Assembly (NCBI RefSeq): GCF_005893125.1
Contig: NZ_VCJS01000009.1
Location: 62,001 to 126,000, forward strand
Source of the DNA: Nonomuraea basaltis
GTDB taxonomy: Bacteria; Actinomycetota; Actinomycetes; Streptosporangiales; Streptosporangiaceae
DNA: 64,000 bases
Direction: 5' to 3'
Shown here: piece by piece, positions 9,707 to 17,580 of the stretch
Numbering within the stretch: the first letter of the stretch is position 1
Layout: every line of letters begins with the position of its first letter
Notes under the pieces: generated by a model
Databases searched by the model: none
The model's input: the letters and a program-made list of their open reading frames with translations, nothing else
What the model was told of the DNA's origin: nothing
Made by a program: the position numbers and the translations under genes

Positions 9707-10542
9707 CCGGCTCCCTGCTCGCGGTCAGCGACCTGCACGTCGGCAACAAGGAGAACCGGGAGCTGCTCCTCGGCCTCTGGCCGAACTCCCCCGCCGACTG
9801 GCTGATCGTGGCCGGCGACGTGGCCGAGCGGGTCGGCGAGATCAGGTGGGCGCTCGAACTGCTGAGCGCGCGATTCGCTCGCGTGATCTGGACACCAGGC
9901 AACCACGAGCTGTGGACCCTCCCGCGCGACCCGCACGCCCCGCGTGGCGACTATCGCTACCGCGGCCTGGTCGAGATGTGCAGGGAGCTGGGCGTCGTCA
10001 CCCCCGAGGACCCCTACCCGGTCTGGGAGGGGCCAGGAGGGCCGGTCACGGTGGCGCCGTTGTTCCTGCTGTACGACTACAGCTTCCGCCCCGAGGGGAC
10101 GAGCACGAAGGAGGAGGCGCTCTCGCTCGCCTACGAGTCGGGCGTGGTCTGCACGGACGAGCTGCTGCTCCATCCCGATCCGTACGTCAGCAGGGAGGCC
10201 TGGTGCGAGGCGCGCGTCAAGGAGACCGAGCAGCGCCTGGCCGGACTGGATCCCAGCGTCCCGACGGTGCTGGTGAACCACTATCCGTTGGTGCGGGATC
10301 CGACGAGCGTGCTGCGGTATCCGCAGTTCGCGCAGTGGTGCGGCACGGAGCGCACCGCGGACTGGCATCTCCGCTTCAACGCCGTCGCCGTCGTCTACGG
10401 CCACCTGCACATCCGCAGGACCACGTGGCACGACGGCGTGCCGTTCATGGAGGTCTCCGTGGGCTATCCCAAGGAATGGTCGAGACCCGGCAGGTCCACC
10501 GGACCACGCCAGGTCCTGCCCTTTCCCGGCGGCACGACGTGA
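9703..10542 (+). CDS. Metallophosphoesterase
   Basis: 279 residues; GTG start overlapping the upstream stop. It carries the full calcineurin-like metallophosphoesterase set: DLHVG, GDVAE, GNHE, NHYP and GHLHI, the ligands of a two-metal centre. Cytosolic, no signal. In actinomycetes this gene is often found next to a Sfp-type phosphopantetheinyl transferase, as here, where the two overlap by 4 bases. Its substrate is unknown; a role linked to carrier-protein cofactor turnover has been guessed from this pairing but is not shown by the sequence. Confidence 0.85.
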   Translation: MTGSLLAVSDLHVGNKENRELLLGLWPNSPADWLIVAGDVAERVGEIRWALELLSARFARVIWTPGNHELWTLPRDPHAPRGDYRYRGLVEMCRELGVVTPEDPYPVWEGPGGPVTVAPLFLLYDYSFRPEGTSTKEEALSLAYESGVVCTDELLLHPDPYVSREAWCEARVKETEQRLAGLDPSVPTVLVNHYPLVRDPTSVLRYPQFAQWCGTERTADWHLRFNAVAVVYGHLHIRRTTWHDGVPFMEVSVGYPKEWSRPGRSTGPRQVLPFPGGTT

Positions 10543-11219
10543 TCGAGGATTTGCTCCCGCCGGCCGCCGTGGCGCTCGAAGCCTTCGACGACCCGCCGGG
10601 CCTCCGGCTGTACCCGGAGGAGGCGGCGTGCATGGCACGCGCGATGGAGTGCCGCCGCCGGGAGTTCGCGACCACCAGGCAGCTCGCCCGCTCGGGTCTC
10701 ACCAGGCTCGGGCTGCCTCCGGCCGGGATCCCCAAGGGGGAACGCGGCGCGCCGCGCTGGCCGGACGGCGTGGTGGGCAGCATCACGCACTGCGCCGGGT
10801 ACCGCGCGGCCGCGGTGGCGCGGGCGGCTGACCTCCTCAGCATCGGCATCGACGCCGAGCCGCATGGTCCGCTGCCGCCCGACATCCTCGAATTCGTGGC
10901 GACACCGGCGGAGCGCGCCAGGCTCGCCGGCCTCGCCGCGGCGAACCCCAAGATCGCCTGGGACCGCCTGCTGTTCAGCGCGAAGGAGTCGGTGTACAAG
11001 GCGTGGTTCCCGCTCGCCCGGTCCTTCCTCGACTTCGAGAGCGCCGACGTCGAGTTCGATGAGGCGACGGCGACGTTCGTCGCCCGCCTCCTCGTGCCGG
11101 GACCGGCCGTCGCCGGCAAGGAGCTGCGCGAGCTCACCGGCCGCTTCGCCGTCCGCGACGGCCTGGCGGTCACCGCGGTCGCGCTCGGTCCGTGCTTACT
11201 CCCTGACCTCCTGCGGTGA
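10539..11219 (+). CDS. Sfp/EntD-type 4'-phosphopantetheinyl transferase
   Basis: 226 residues. GTG start in a GTGA overlap with the phosphoesterase stop. The magnesium-binding motif GIDAEP and the catalytic FSAKESVYKAW block are both intact, as in EntD/NpsC-type PPTases. It transfers phosphopantetheine from CoA to the conserved Ser of carrier proteins and is the natural activator of the eight T/ACP domains encoded in this window. It is the last gene of the acylase operon and its stop lies inside a strong hairpin. Confidence 0.92.
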   Translation: MIEDLLPPAAVALEAFDDPPGLRLYPEEAACMARAMECRRREFATTRQLARSGLTRLGLPPAGIPKGERGAPRWPDGVVGSITHCAGYRAAAVARAADLLSIGIDAEPHGPLPPDILEFVATPAERARLAGLAAANPKIAWDRLLFSAKESVYKAWFPLARSFLDFESADVEFDEATATFVARLLVPGPAVAGKELRELTGRFAVRDGLAVTAVALGPCLLPDLLR

Positions 11220-11233
11220 TGGCACCGCAGGAG
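11208..11233. terminator. Strong hairpin at the PPTase stop
   Basis: Perfect 11-base inverted repeat CTCCTGCGGTG and CACCGCAGGAG around the 4-base loop ATGG. The stop codon of the PPTase lies in the hairpin. There is no T-run, which is usual for actinomycete terminators. It sits between convergent genes (PPTase and the LuxR regulator) and could stop both. Confidence 0.75.
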
Positions 11234-11295
11234 CGTCATGGCGTTCCCCCACCGACCGCCATCCTCCCGGCCAGAGGCCCGGCTGGGCCGACCGC

Positions 11296-12015
11296 CTAGG
11301 GAAGGGCTCCAGGCCTGTCTAATACGTCCTGGTACTGCGGGTGCTCGGCCCCGGCCCGCGAGGAGTCGTGAGCCGGGGCCAGGTCCCTCGCCGGGGACCC
11401 GGCGGCGCCGCCGGCCTCGCCTCCGACCAGCCGGCCGAGCAGGGCTGCCCGGGTGAGTTCCGCCTTGTTGCCCACTCCGAGCTTGGTCCGGATCCGCTTG
11501 ACGTAGGTGTCGACGGTGTGCGGGCTGATGCCCAGTCTGGTGGCGATCTGCCCGTGGGTCAGTCCCCGGGAGATCTGGCGGAGCACCTGCTCCTCCCGTC
11601 CCGAGAGGTGGTGGCCGGGCATCTCCGTCCGTTCGAGGGTGGGCCTGCCGCCATGGTCCGCGGGGAAGACCCGGGATCCGGAAGTCACGGCCCGCACCGC
11701 CGAGACCACACGTTCCGCCGTCTCCCGCTTGCCGATCACACCCGACGCTCCCGCGTGCAGGTAGCTGTCGGCGTCGTCGGCCGCGCCATCGTTCAGGATC
11801 AGGACCTCCATGCACTTGGCCACTTCTCCGATGTACGCGAGATCGTCGGCTGGCGAAAGGGCGTCGACGTCGATCAATGCGGCATCGGCTATCCAGGATG
11901 GTTCTTCGTCGGGTGATGTTCTCTCTGCCACTACTTGGATCCCGGCGCTGGTCAGGGCCTGGACAAGACCAGCGAGAAAGATAGGCGAACTGATAAGGAC
12001 GTCGATTCTAATCAC
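11296..12015 (-). CDS. LuxR/NarL-type response-regulator-like transcription factor
   Basis: 239 residues, GTG start. Residues 1-115 look like a diverged receiver domain (IDVLISSP at the start, ALIDVDAL near the phosphorylation position, ASGVIGK). A LuxR-type helix-turn-helix follows at about 135-200 (LSGREEQVLRQISRGLTHGQIATRLGISPHTVDTYVKR region). The usual acidic pocket of a receiver is incomplete and no histidine kinase lies nearby, so it may be phosphorylation-independent. It is a candidate to bind the GTCCCC-N6-GGGGAC palindromes of the cluster. A palindrome 61 bases upstream of its own start suggests autoregulation. The C-terminal 30 residues are Ala/Gly/Pro-rich. Confidence 0.88.
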   Translation of the reverse strand: MIRIDVLISSPIFLAGLVQALTSAGIQVVAERTSPDEEPSWIADAALIDVDALSPADDLAYIGEVAKCMEVLILNDGAADDADSYLHAGASGVIGKRETAERVVSAVRAVTSGSRVFPADHGGRPTLERTEMPGHHLSGREEQVLRQISRGLTHGQIATRLGISPHTVDTYVKRIRTKLGVGNKAELTRAALLGRLVGGEAGGAAGSPARDLAPAHDSSRAGAEHPQYQDVLDRPGALP

Positions 12016-12626
12016 AATGCCCCCGTAGGCTACGCCAGTCCAGCAGCGTGAGGAGAGTGATTCATCATGGGTAACTATATACCCCTCTTACCTAGGTTTT
12101 CACGTCTTCCTACAATTTTCTACATTGCTTGTTTGGGTTTGCTGACGGGGCTTTGGGGACGTAAAGCGGAGATCTTCATCACCGTGCAACGGCGTCGTCC
12201 GGTTACGGTCACGACAGGTCCTTGTGATCACGGCGTGGGACGCTGCCGCCGCGGCGAAACCGGCCCTGGACCTGGTGGCGGACAGCCGGCGAACTGGCCT
12301 CGCGCCACGCCGCCCACCTGCGGCGTCGGCGGATGTGGCGTCGCAGCCGCGGGGATACCCGGTGAGCCCTGGAATGGTCAACCACTGCACGAATTCCTGC
12401 CACTCTCCGCGCATTTCATGTGACCCTGCATAACAACCGCGCGATCGACGGGGCGGAATCTTGCTGGCAATGGCAAATTAAACCAATAAAAGGATTCTCC
12501 GCTGTGGAATCTGGGAGGCGGGCACCGCGCCGCGCTCAATTATCGGATGACAGATCACGACCGATGGCCTTGTGAGATCAAGTAATATGTGCACTGCGAC
12601 GAATGGCCTGCCCGGCGCTGTCACAT
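12016..12626. other. Long intergenic region with AT-rich stretches, no supported gene
   Basis: 611 bases between the LuxR gene start and the aminotransferase stop. Bases 12060-12180 and 12430-12600 are clearly poorer in GC than the rest of the window. A frame of 118 codons at 12067-12423 has an AGGAGAG upstream, but its codons are AT-rich, it includes TTA and ATA, and its start overlaps a palindrome; I do not call it. Promoters of the LuxR gene are expected at the left end. Confidence 0.55.
12069..12084. promoter_or_regulatory. Palindrome GGGTA-N6-TACCC upstream of the LuxR gene
   Basis: Perfect 5-base arms around ACTATA, centred about 61 bases before the LuxR start codon. NarL/LuxR proteins bind short inverted repeats of this size, so it may be an autoregulatory site. 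The spacer length (6) equals that of the GTCCCC palindromes of the cluster, but the arm sequence is different. Confidence 0.45.
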
Positions 12627-13784
12627 TCATGCGGCGGCTGCGACGAGGCGCTTGGCGAAATCGTCGAAGGCAGCGTGGCCGACATTGCCGAAGCTGATCC
12701 GGAGCATGCCGCGGTCGTCGGGCTGGAACGCCGTGCCGGGGATGACCAGCGTGTCATACGTGATGGCGAGATCGCGGACGACGTCCTCGGTGGAGCGCCC
12801 GGCGAACGGATGGCGTACCCAGCCGAAGAAGGCGCCGGCGGACAGCAGCTCGAAGCCGCCAGGCCGCTCCTCCATCATGGACACGAACCGGCGCCGCTTG
12901 TCGGCGGCCTCTCGCGCCCGCTCGCGCCGCCACTCCTGGGCCATGCTCAGACCCGCCCACGCGGCCTCCTGACCGATCCGCGGAGCGCAGACGGCCACGC
13001 AGTCGAGCAACTTCATCACCTCGCGGTTGAGCCGCGGCGAGGCGGCCATGGCCCCCACCCGGTAGCCGGGGATGGCGAAGTCCTTGGAAAAGCTGTGCAG
13101 GCTGACCAGGGTCTCCGCCCATTCCGGATCGGAGAAGAGGCTGTGGGCCGGTTCGCCGGTGTCGCGGAAGGAGCGGTAGGTCTCGTCGAGGATCAGCGCG
13201 AGGCCGTGCCGCCTGGCCACCTCCGCGATGGCCGCGATCCTGGCGGGATCGACCGTCGCCCCGCTGGGATTGCCCGGCGTCACCAGGACGATCGCCCGGG
13301 TCCGCTCGGTGATCAGACTCCGCGCCGCCTCCGGGCTCGGCGTGAGGTCCGGTCCGTGCTCAAGGTAGACCGGCCTGATCCCGTTCAGGCGCAGCCACAT
13401 GTCGTGGTTGGGGTAGTACGGCAGGGCGAGCATGACCTCGTCGCCGGGATCGGCCAGCGCCGAGACGACGAGGCAGAACGCCTGGTTGCAGCCGGCGGTG
13501 ACGACGACGTGCTCCTCGCGCACCTGCCCCCGGTAAGCCTGGGAGAGTTCGGCGGCGAAGGCCTCACGCAGGTGCGGGAGTCCGGCGATCTCCACGTAGT
13601 CGCCGCCGTGGGTGTCTCGCGCGATGGAGGCGATGTGCTCGACCACCGCGGGCGCGGTCGGATACTGCGGTGCCGCCTGGGCCAGGTCGAGCAGCTCACC
13701 GTTCTTGCGCCGGTGGTCTAGGAGCGCGTATGCCGCGCCGAACGGCGAGTCGATCTGATGGACCGTCCTGGGATTCAGTCGCAA
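12627..13784 (-). CDS. Class I/II PLP aminotransferase
   Basis: 385 residues from a TTG start at 13784, preceded by AAGGGAG at a 7-base spacing; further upstream codons have no such site. Fold-type I aminotransferase with GCNQA, PGNPSG, DETYR and the PLP lysine in HSFSKDFAIPGYR. In enduracididine pathways MppP is partnered by an aminotransferase (MppQ) that re-aminates the oxidised 2-keto-arginine. This gene could play that part for the MppP-like enzyme at 17581-18729, though sequence alone does not fix the substrate. It has its own promoter with a copy of the GTCCCC-type palindrome. Confidence 0.8.
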   Translation of the reverse strand: MRLNPRTVHQIDSPFGAAYALLDHRRKNGELLDLAQAAPQYPTAPAVVEHIASIARDTHGGDYVEIAGLPHLREAFAAELSQAYRGQVREEHVVVTAGCNQAFCLVVSALADPGDEVMLALPYYPNHDMWLRLNGIRPVYLEHGPDLTPSPEAARSLITERTRAIVLVTPGNPSGATVDPARIAAIAEVARRHGLALILDETYRSFRDTGEPAHSLFSDPEWAETLVSLHSFSKDFAIPGYRVGAMAASPRLNREVMKLLDCVAVCAPRIGQEAAWAGLSMAQEWRRERAREAADKRRRFVSMMEERPGGFELLSAGAFFGWVRHPFAGRSTEDVVRDLAITYDTLVIPGTAFQPDDRGMLRISFGNVGHAAFDDFAKRLVAAAA

Positions 13785-13846
13785 GGGGATGCTCCCTTCA
13801 CATGCTTGACTGCGCTGAGCCTCTCCGCCACCAAGCGGTGCGGCCA

Positions 13847-13864
13847 TTCCCCCCTTCAGGGGAC
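13847..13864. promoter_or_regulatory. GTCCCC-N6-GGGGAC-type operator (one mismatch), aminotransferase promoter
   Basis: On the minus strand it reads GTCCCC-TGAAGG-GGGGAA, 11 of 12 arm bases matching the perfect sites at 17476 and 25757. Forty-one bases downstream of the site start on the minus strand is GAGGCT, close to the TAGGCT -10 seen at the same spacing before the MppP-like gene. The centre lies about 71 bases before the TTG start. Confidence 0.65.
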
Positions 13865-13903
13865 ATTGCGGTCGATGCACACCGTGGTACCGCCCCAAAT
13901 GGG

Positions 13904-15013
13904 CTAACAAACCTTGTGAATCCAGGTAAACGGGTCGGGATCGCGCCCGTACTGAATGCCCATGAGGGCCTCCCGGAGCCTGAGCGTGACGGGACCCGCC
14001 TCGCCGTCACCGACGAGCCAGTCGCCCGACGCGCTCCTGACCTTGCCGACAGGCACCACAGTCGCCGCCGTGCCGCAGGCGAACACCTCGGTGAGCTCGC
14101 CCGACTCGCACTGCCGCCGCCACTGACCGACTGAGATCCGCCCCTCCTCGGCGTCGAGGGCGAGCGTGGGCGCGAGCTGAAGCAGCGAGTCGCGGGTCAC
14201 CCCGGGCAGCAGTGTCCCGGTCAACGCGGGCGTCATGATCCGCGGGCGGCCGCAGTCCTTGGCTGCGTAGACGAAGAACAGGTTCATCCCGCCCATCTCC
14301 TCCACCCAGACGTGCTCCGCGGCGTCCAGCCAGACCACCTGGTCACATCCCTGGGACACCGCGTGCCGCTGGGCGGCGAAGGCGGGGGCGTAGTTGCACG
14401 CCGCCTTGACCTCGCCTGTTCCGCCGGGAGCGGCGCGTGTGTAGTCCTCGGACAGCCATACGCTGAGCGGTTTCGGTGCGCCTCCGCCGAGATAGGTCGC
14501 CGGCGAGGCGATGGCGCAGAGCAGGTAGCTGCGCGAGGGCAAGGTGAAGCCGAGGCCGCGCTGGGTCGCGATCATGAACGGGCGCAAGTACAGGCTGTAG
14601 CCGTCGCCGCTGGGCACCCAACTCCGCTCCTGGGCGATCAGCAGCTCCAGCATGCGGATAAAGGTGTCCTCGGGCAGCTCGGGCATCGCCAGCCGCCGCG
14701 CGGTCCTGTTGAACCTGGCGGCGTTCTCCATCGGCCTGAACAGCACGATGGCCCCGCTCTCCTGGCGGTAGGCCTTCATGCCCTCGAAGAACTCCTGGGC
14801 GTAGTGGAACACGACGGTGGCCGGGTCGAGGCTCAGCGGCCCGTACGGTTCGAGGCACCCGTCGTGCCAGCCGTGTTCCGCGGACCACCGCAGGGTGACC
14901 ATGTGGTCGGTGAAGTGTTCACCGAACCCCGGGGAGGCGAGGACCGCCTCCCGCTCGGCGTCCGGCACGGGGTGGTCGCTTGGACGGATCTCGAAGTGGG
15001 GGGAGGCGCTCAT
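13904..15013 (-). CDS. ilvE: Branched-chain amino acid aminotransferase (class IV)
   Basis: 369 residues, full length for the family. ATG start with GAGGAGA 8 bases upstream. Class IV (D-amino-acid transaminase fold) features: FEGMKAYR, LYLRPFMIA, KAACNYAPA with the PLP lysine, and FACGTAATV. It interconverts Val, Leu and Ile with their 2-keto acids. A second copy inside a cluster usually supplies a branched-chain precursor, and a free-standing A-T protein with a Val-like pocket (23546-25372) lies in the same cluster. It lies 13 bases after the P450 gene and probably shares its transcript. Confidence 0.9.
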   Translation of the reverse strand: MSASPHFEIRPSDHPVPDAEREAVLASPGFGEHFTDHMVTLRWSAEHGWHDGCLEPYGPLSLDPATVVFHYAQEFFEGMKAYRQESGAIVLFRPMENAARFNRTARRLAMPELPEDTFIRMLELLIAQERSWVPSGDGYSLYLRPFMIATQRGLGFTLPSRSYLLCAIASPATYLGGGAPKPLSVWLSEDYTRAAPGGTGEVKAACNYAPAFAAQRHAVSQGCDQVVWLDAAEHVWVEEMGGMNLFFVYAAKDCGRPRIMTPALTGTLLPGVTRDSLLQLAPTLALDAEEGRISVGQWRRQCESGELTEVFACGTAATVVPVGKVRSASGDWLVGDGEAGPVTLRLREALMGIQYGRDPDPFTWIHKVC

Positions 15014-15026
15014 GGGGCAGTTCTCC

Positions 15027-16223
15027 TCAGACGACGGCCAACGGCTTCGGGCGGCGCTTGATCTCGGAGGGCAGCGAGGCGAACCCGCGCTGGTGCGGCG
15101 AGTGGACGCGGCGTGCCCTGGACATGTCGATGTCGTAGTCCGACACCAGTGCGCCGACCTCCTGCAGAGCGACCGTGATCTCCAGCTGGGCCAGCGCCGC
15201 GCCGAGGCAGTAGTGCGGACCGTGACCGTAGCCGATGTGCTTGCTCGTGTTGCGGTCCAGGTCGAAGGTGTCAGGGTCGGGGAAGACCCGCTCGTCGCGG
15301 TTCGCCGACGCGGGCAGCAGGGCCACCCGGGCGCCCTTCGGCAGGCGGGTGCCGTGGATGGTCGTGTCCTCGGTGAGCGTCCTCGCCATCATCTGGCTCG
15401 GCGAGTCGTAGCGCAGCGTCTCGTTCCCCCAGTCCTCCGCCCGCCCGTCCAGGCCCGCGCGCCCGATGTCGGGAAGGCGCCAGCCGTGGTACCAGGCGTT
15501 GCCGATCAGCTTGCCGGTCGACTCGTTGGTGGCGCTGACGAGCAGGAAGAGGAAGGCGACGAGCTGCGCGTCCGTGAGCGCCTCACCGTCGGCCCGCGCC
15601 TCGATCATGGCCGAGGTGAGGTCGTCTCGAGGATGCTTGCGCCGATCGTTGACCAGGCTGACGTAGTAGAGGGCCAGGCGCAGCCCCGCGCCGATGGTGG
15701 CCCTGGACCTCTTGTCGGTGCCGTCCTCGCAGTGGTTCAGCAGGTCGTTGTCGGCGCGGATGCGCTCCCGGTCGGCGGCGGGTATCCCGACGACCTCGCA
15801 CATGACGTCGTTCGGCAGCGCGGCGGCGAAGTCGGCGGCGAAGTCGAAGGTGCCGCCGTCCCGTAATGGCGCCAGCCTCGCGCGCGTCAGCTCGCGGACC
15901 CTCGGTTCGAGCAAGGCGACCCAGCGCGGCTTGAACGTGTTCCCCAGCAGGCGGCGCATCGTGCCGTGCTCGGGAGGGTCCATGGCGAGGAAGAAGCTGG
16001 TCTTGACCGCTTCAGGACCCCACAGGTCCGGCTCCAGGGAGATGCCGTTGCGACTGGAGAACAGAGCCGGGTTCCGCAGCGCGGACAGGACGTCGTCGTA
16101 GCGGGACAGGGCCCAGAAGTCGCGCTCGGTGCTGTGCCACAGGGGCGCGTGCTCACGCATCCAGGCGTACACCGGGTACGGGTCCTCGTGAATCCGATAG
16201 GAGAACGGGTCATAGACGCGCAT
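15027..16223 (-). CDS. Cytochrome P450 (paralogue of the one at 19450-20679)
   Basis: 398 residues from ATG at 16223, with TGGAG 8 bases upstream; the frame is open further up but without a better start. Heme motif GYGHGPHYCLG and the ExxR helix (NETLRYDS) are present. In the I-helix the usual acid-alcohol pair reads SATNEST. It is a close paralogue of the P450 at 19450-20679: both begin YDPF-Y-EDP-PVYAWMREHAP and share KTSFFLAMDPPEHG. Bacterial class I P450, cytosolic, needing ferredoxin and reductase in trans. Probable role: hydroxylation of a peptide or amino-acid building block. It sits between the AlkZ-like gene and the ilvE-like gene in one operon. Confidence 0.92.
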   Translation of the reverse strand: MRVYDPFSYRIHEDPYPVYAWMREHAPLWHSTERDFWALSRYDDVLSALRNPALFSSRNGISLEPDLWGPEAVKTSFFLAMDPPEHGTMRRLLGNTFKPRWVALLEPRVRELTRARLAPLRDGGTFDFAADFAAALPNDVMCEVVGIPAADRERIRADNDLLNHCEDGTDKRSRATIGAGLRLALYYVSLVNDRRKHPRDDLTSAMIEARADGEALTDAQLVAFLFLLVSATNESTGKLIGNAWYHGWRLPDIGRAGLDGRAEDWGNETLRYDSPSQMMARTLTEDTTIHGTRLPKGARVALLPASANRDERVFPDPDTFDLDRNTSKHIGYGHGPHYCLGAALAQLEITVALQEVGALVSDYDIDMSRARRVHSPHQRGFASLPSEIKRRPKPLAVV

Positions 16224-16304
16224 GTAGACAACTCCAGTGCGAAGGCCGCGATACTCGGAAGGTACGCACATGCCATGGGCGTTTCCTGTCACCCGAACCA
16301 GGGG

Positions 16305-17441
16305 CTACCCGGCGAGCAGCCGCGTCTCCACCCCGGGCAGTTTGCTCCACCAACTGTCGTAGCGGCGGTAGGGATGCGGCTCGCGGTCGGCGAGCAGCGC
16401 CACGAGCGCCCCGGCCTCGGCGGCGAACTCCTCCCAGACCTCGCCGGGCAGGTCGTGGAAGGCGGCCGCTTCGATTCCTCCCTCGGCAGGGCGCCACACG
16501 CCGGCCACGTAGCCGTCGACCAGCAGAGTGGGGAGCACGTCGCCGTTGGAGCGGATGACCAGCCTGCGGTACTCGGGCGGGATGAGGCGGTTGCGATCGA
16601 CGTGGGCCAGCAGCGTGTTGTCCCACATGGCCATCAGCCGGGGCGGGGCCGCCGTGTCCTCGGCCGGGCGCGGCGCGCCGGGCAGGTCGAACACCGCCTT
16701 GCCGTCGGGGCCCTCCATCCGCTCGACGGCGCCGTCCATCTCACGCAATGCGGCCTTGACCCTGGCCTGCTGGACCAGGGCGAACTGCGCGATGTCGGCC
16801 ACCGTCGCCGGTCCGAACGCCGCCAGGTAGCGCAGCACCAGCGCCTCCAGCGCCTTGGCTGAGGCCTCCAGGTCGAGCACGGGCCGCGTCCGCGCCGCGA
16901 TGTAGGTCGAGCGTGAGGTGAACGACCACGGGCCCCCGGTGGGCACGCGCTGCATCGGCGTGTACGACCGCAGGATCGCCCACACGCCGGTCGGGGACAC
17001 AGCGCCGCAGCGTGGTTCGAGCCAGGCCTTCAGCTCCTCGCCGGTCCGCGGCTGATCGGCGAACTCCAGCAGATCCCGCACGAGCGCCCTGCCGGCGTCG
17101 AGGGTGAGCCCGGCCGGGGTGAAGCGGCCGTTCAGGTGGGTGGCGTACATCGTCGGCTCGATGGCGTCGCGGAAGGCCGCGTAGTCGTCGGTGTGCACGG
17201 CGTGCAGGGTCATCCGCATCAGCGTCCCCTTGACGACCGTGTAATCGGCGAAGGCGGCGTCGACGTCGGCGGGGTCCAGGTCGATGATCCGGTTCCACAT
17301 CGCCAGGTACGGCGAGGCCGCGTGCTGCGCCTGCAAGGCCATCACCCGGTGCATCGCGTCGGCGACGCTGAGCGGCTCCCGTCGCAGCAGCAGTTGCCGG
17401 GCGAGCGTGGCCCGGTTGATGGCCCGTGCTGTGACCTTCAT
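16305..17441 (-). CDS. AlkZ-like DNA glycosylase (HTH_42, winged-helix family), possible self-resistance
   Basis: 378 residues. The family signature is clear: LQAQHAASPYLAMWNR near the N-terminus and WDNTLLAHVDRNRLIPPEY in the C-terminal half. The QxQ pair falls at Gln37 and Gln39, the QPhiQ motif of AlkZ, the glycosylase that excises azinomycin adducts; YcaQ-type members have QxD instead. Many AlkZ-like genes sit in clusters for DNA-damaging products and act as resistance, but others lie outside clusters. There is no Shine-Dalgarno before the ATG, while GACAAT lies 6 bases upstream, so a leaderless mRNA is likely. It diverges from the MppP-like gene, with a shared operator in between. Confidence 0.85.
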   Translation of the reverse strand: MKVTARAINRATLARQLLLRREPLSVADAMHRVMALQAQHAASPYLAMWNRIIDLDPADVDAAFADYTVVKGTLMRMTLHAVHTDDYAAFRDAIEPTMYATHLNGRFTPAGLTLDAGRALVRDLLEFADQPRTGEELKAWLEPRCGAVSPTGVWAILRSYTPMQRVPTGGPWSFTSRSTYIAARTRPVLDLEASAKALEALVLRYLAAFGPATVADIAQFALVQQARVKAALREMDGAVERMEGPDGKAVFDLPGAPRPAEDTAAPPRLMAMWDNTLLAHVDRNRLIPPEYRRLVIRSNGDVLPTLLVDGYVAGVWRPAEGGIEAAAFHDLPGEVWEEFAAEAGALVALLADREPHPYRRYDSWWSKLPGVETRLLAG

Positions 17442-17475
17442 TAGGGAATTGTCTCAGCTGGTAAGCCACAGGTGG

Positions 17476-17522
17476 GTCCCCAGTAGAGGGGACAGGTACA
17501 CGGATTTGCCGCCGCCTAGGCT
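17476..17522 (+). promoter_or_regulatory. Divergent promoter with perfect GTCCCC-N6-GGGGAC operator
   Basis: GTCCCC-AGTAGA-GGGGAC at 17476-17493 is a perfect palindrome. TAGGCT at 17517-17522 fits a TANNNT -10, starting 41 bases after the operator start. No -35 consensus lies at the right spacing (AGGTAC), which suggests an activator-dependent promoter with the operator at about -53 to -36. On the other strand GACAAT at 17453-17448 sits at the mirror spacing and would start the AlkZ-like mRNA at its ATG. The arrangement is repeated before the VioC-like gene. Confidence 0.7.
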
Positions 17523-17580
17523 TCCCGATGCAGCGGCATTTGCCGCGTACACCGATGTCATGCCGCTGGGAGGCCCACAC

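Noticed and set aside
12067-12423. A 118-codon frame with AGGAGAG upstream
   Set aside because: AT-rich codons including TTA and ATA, its start lies on a palindrome and the second half looks non-coding. Kept as a doubtful case only.
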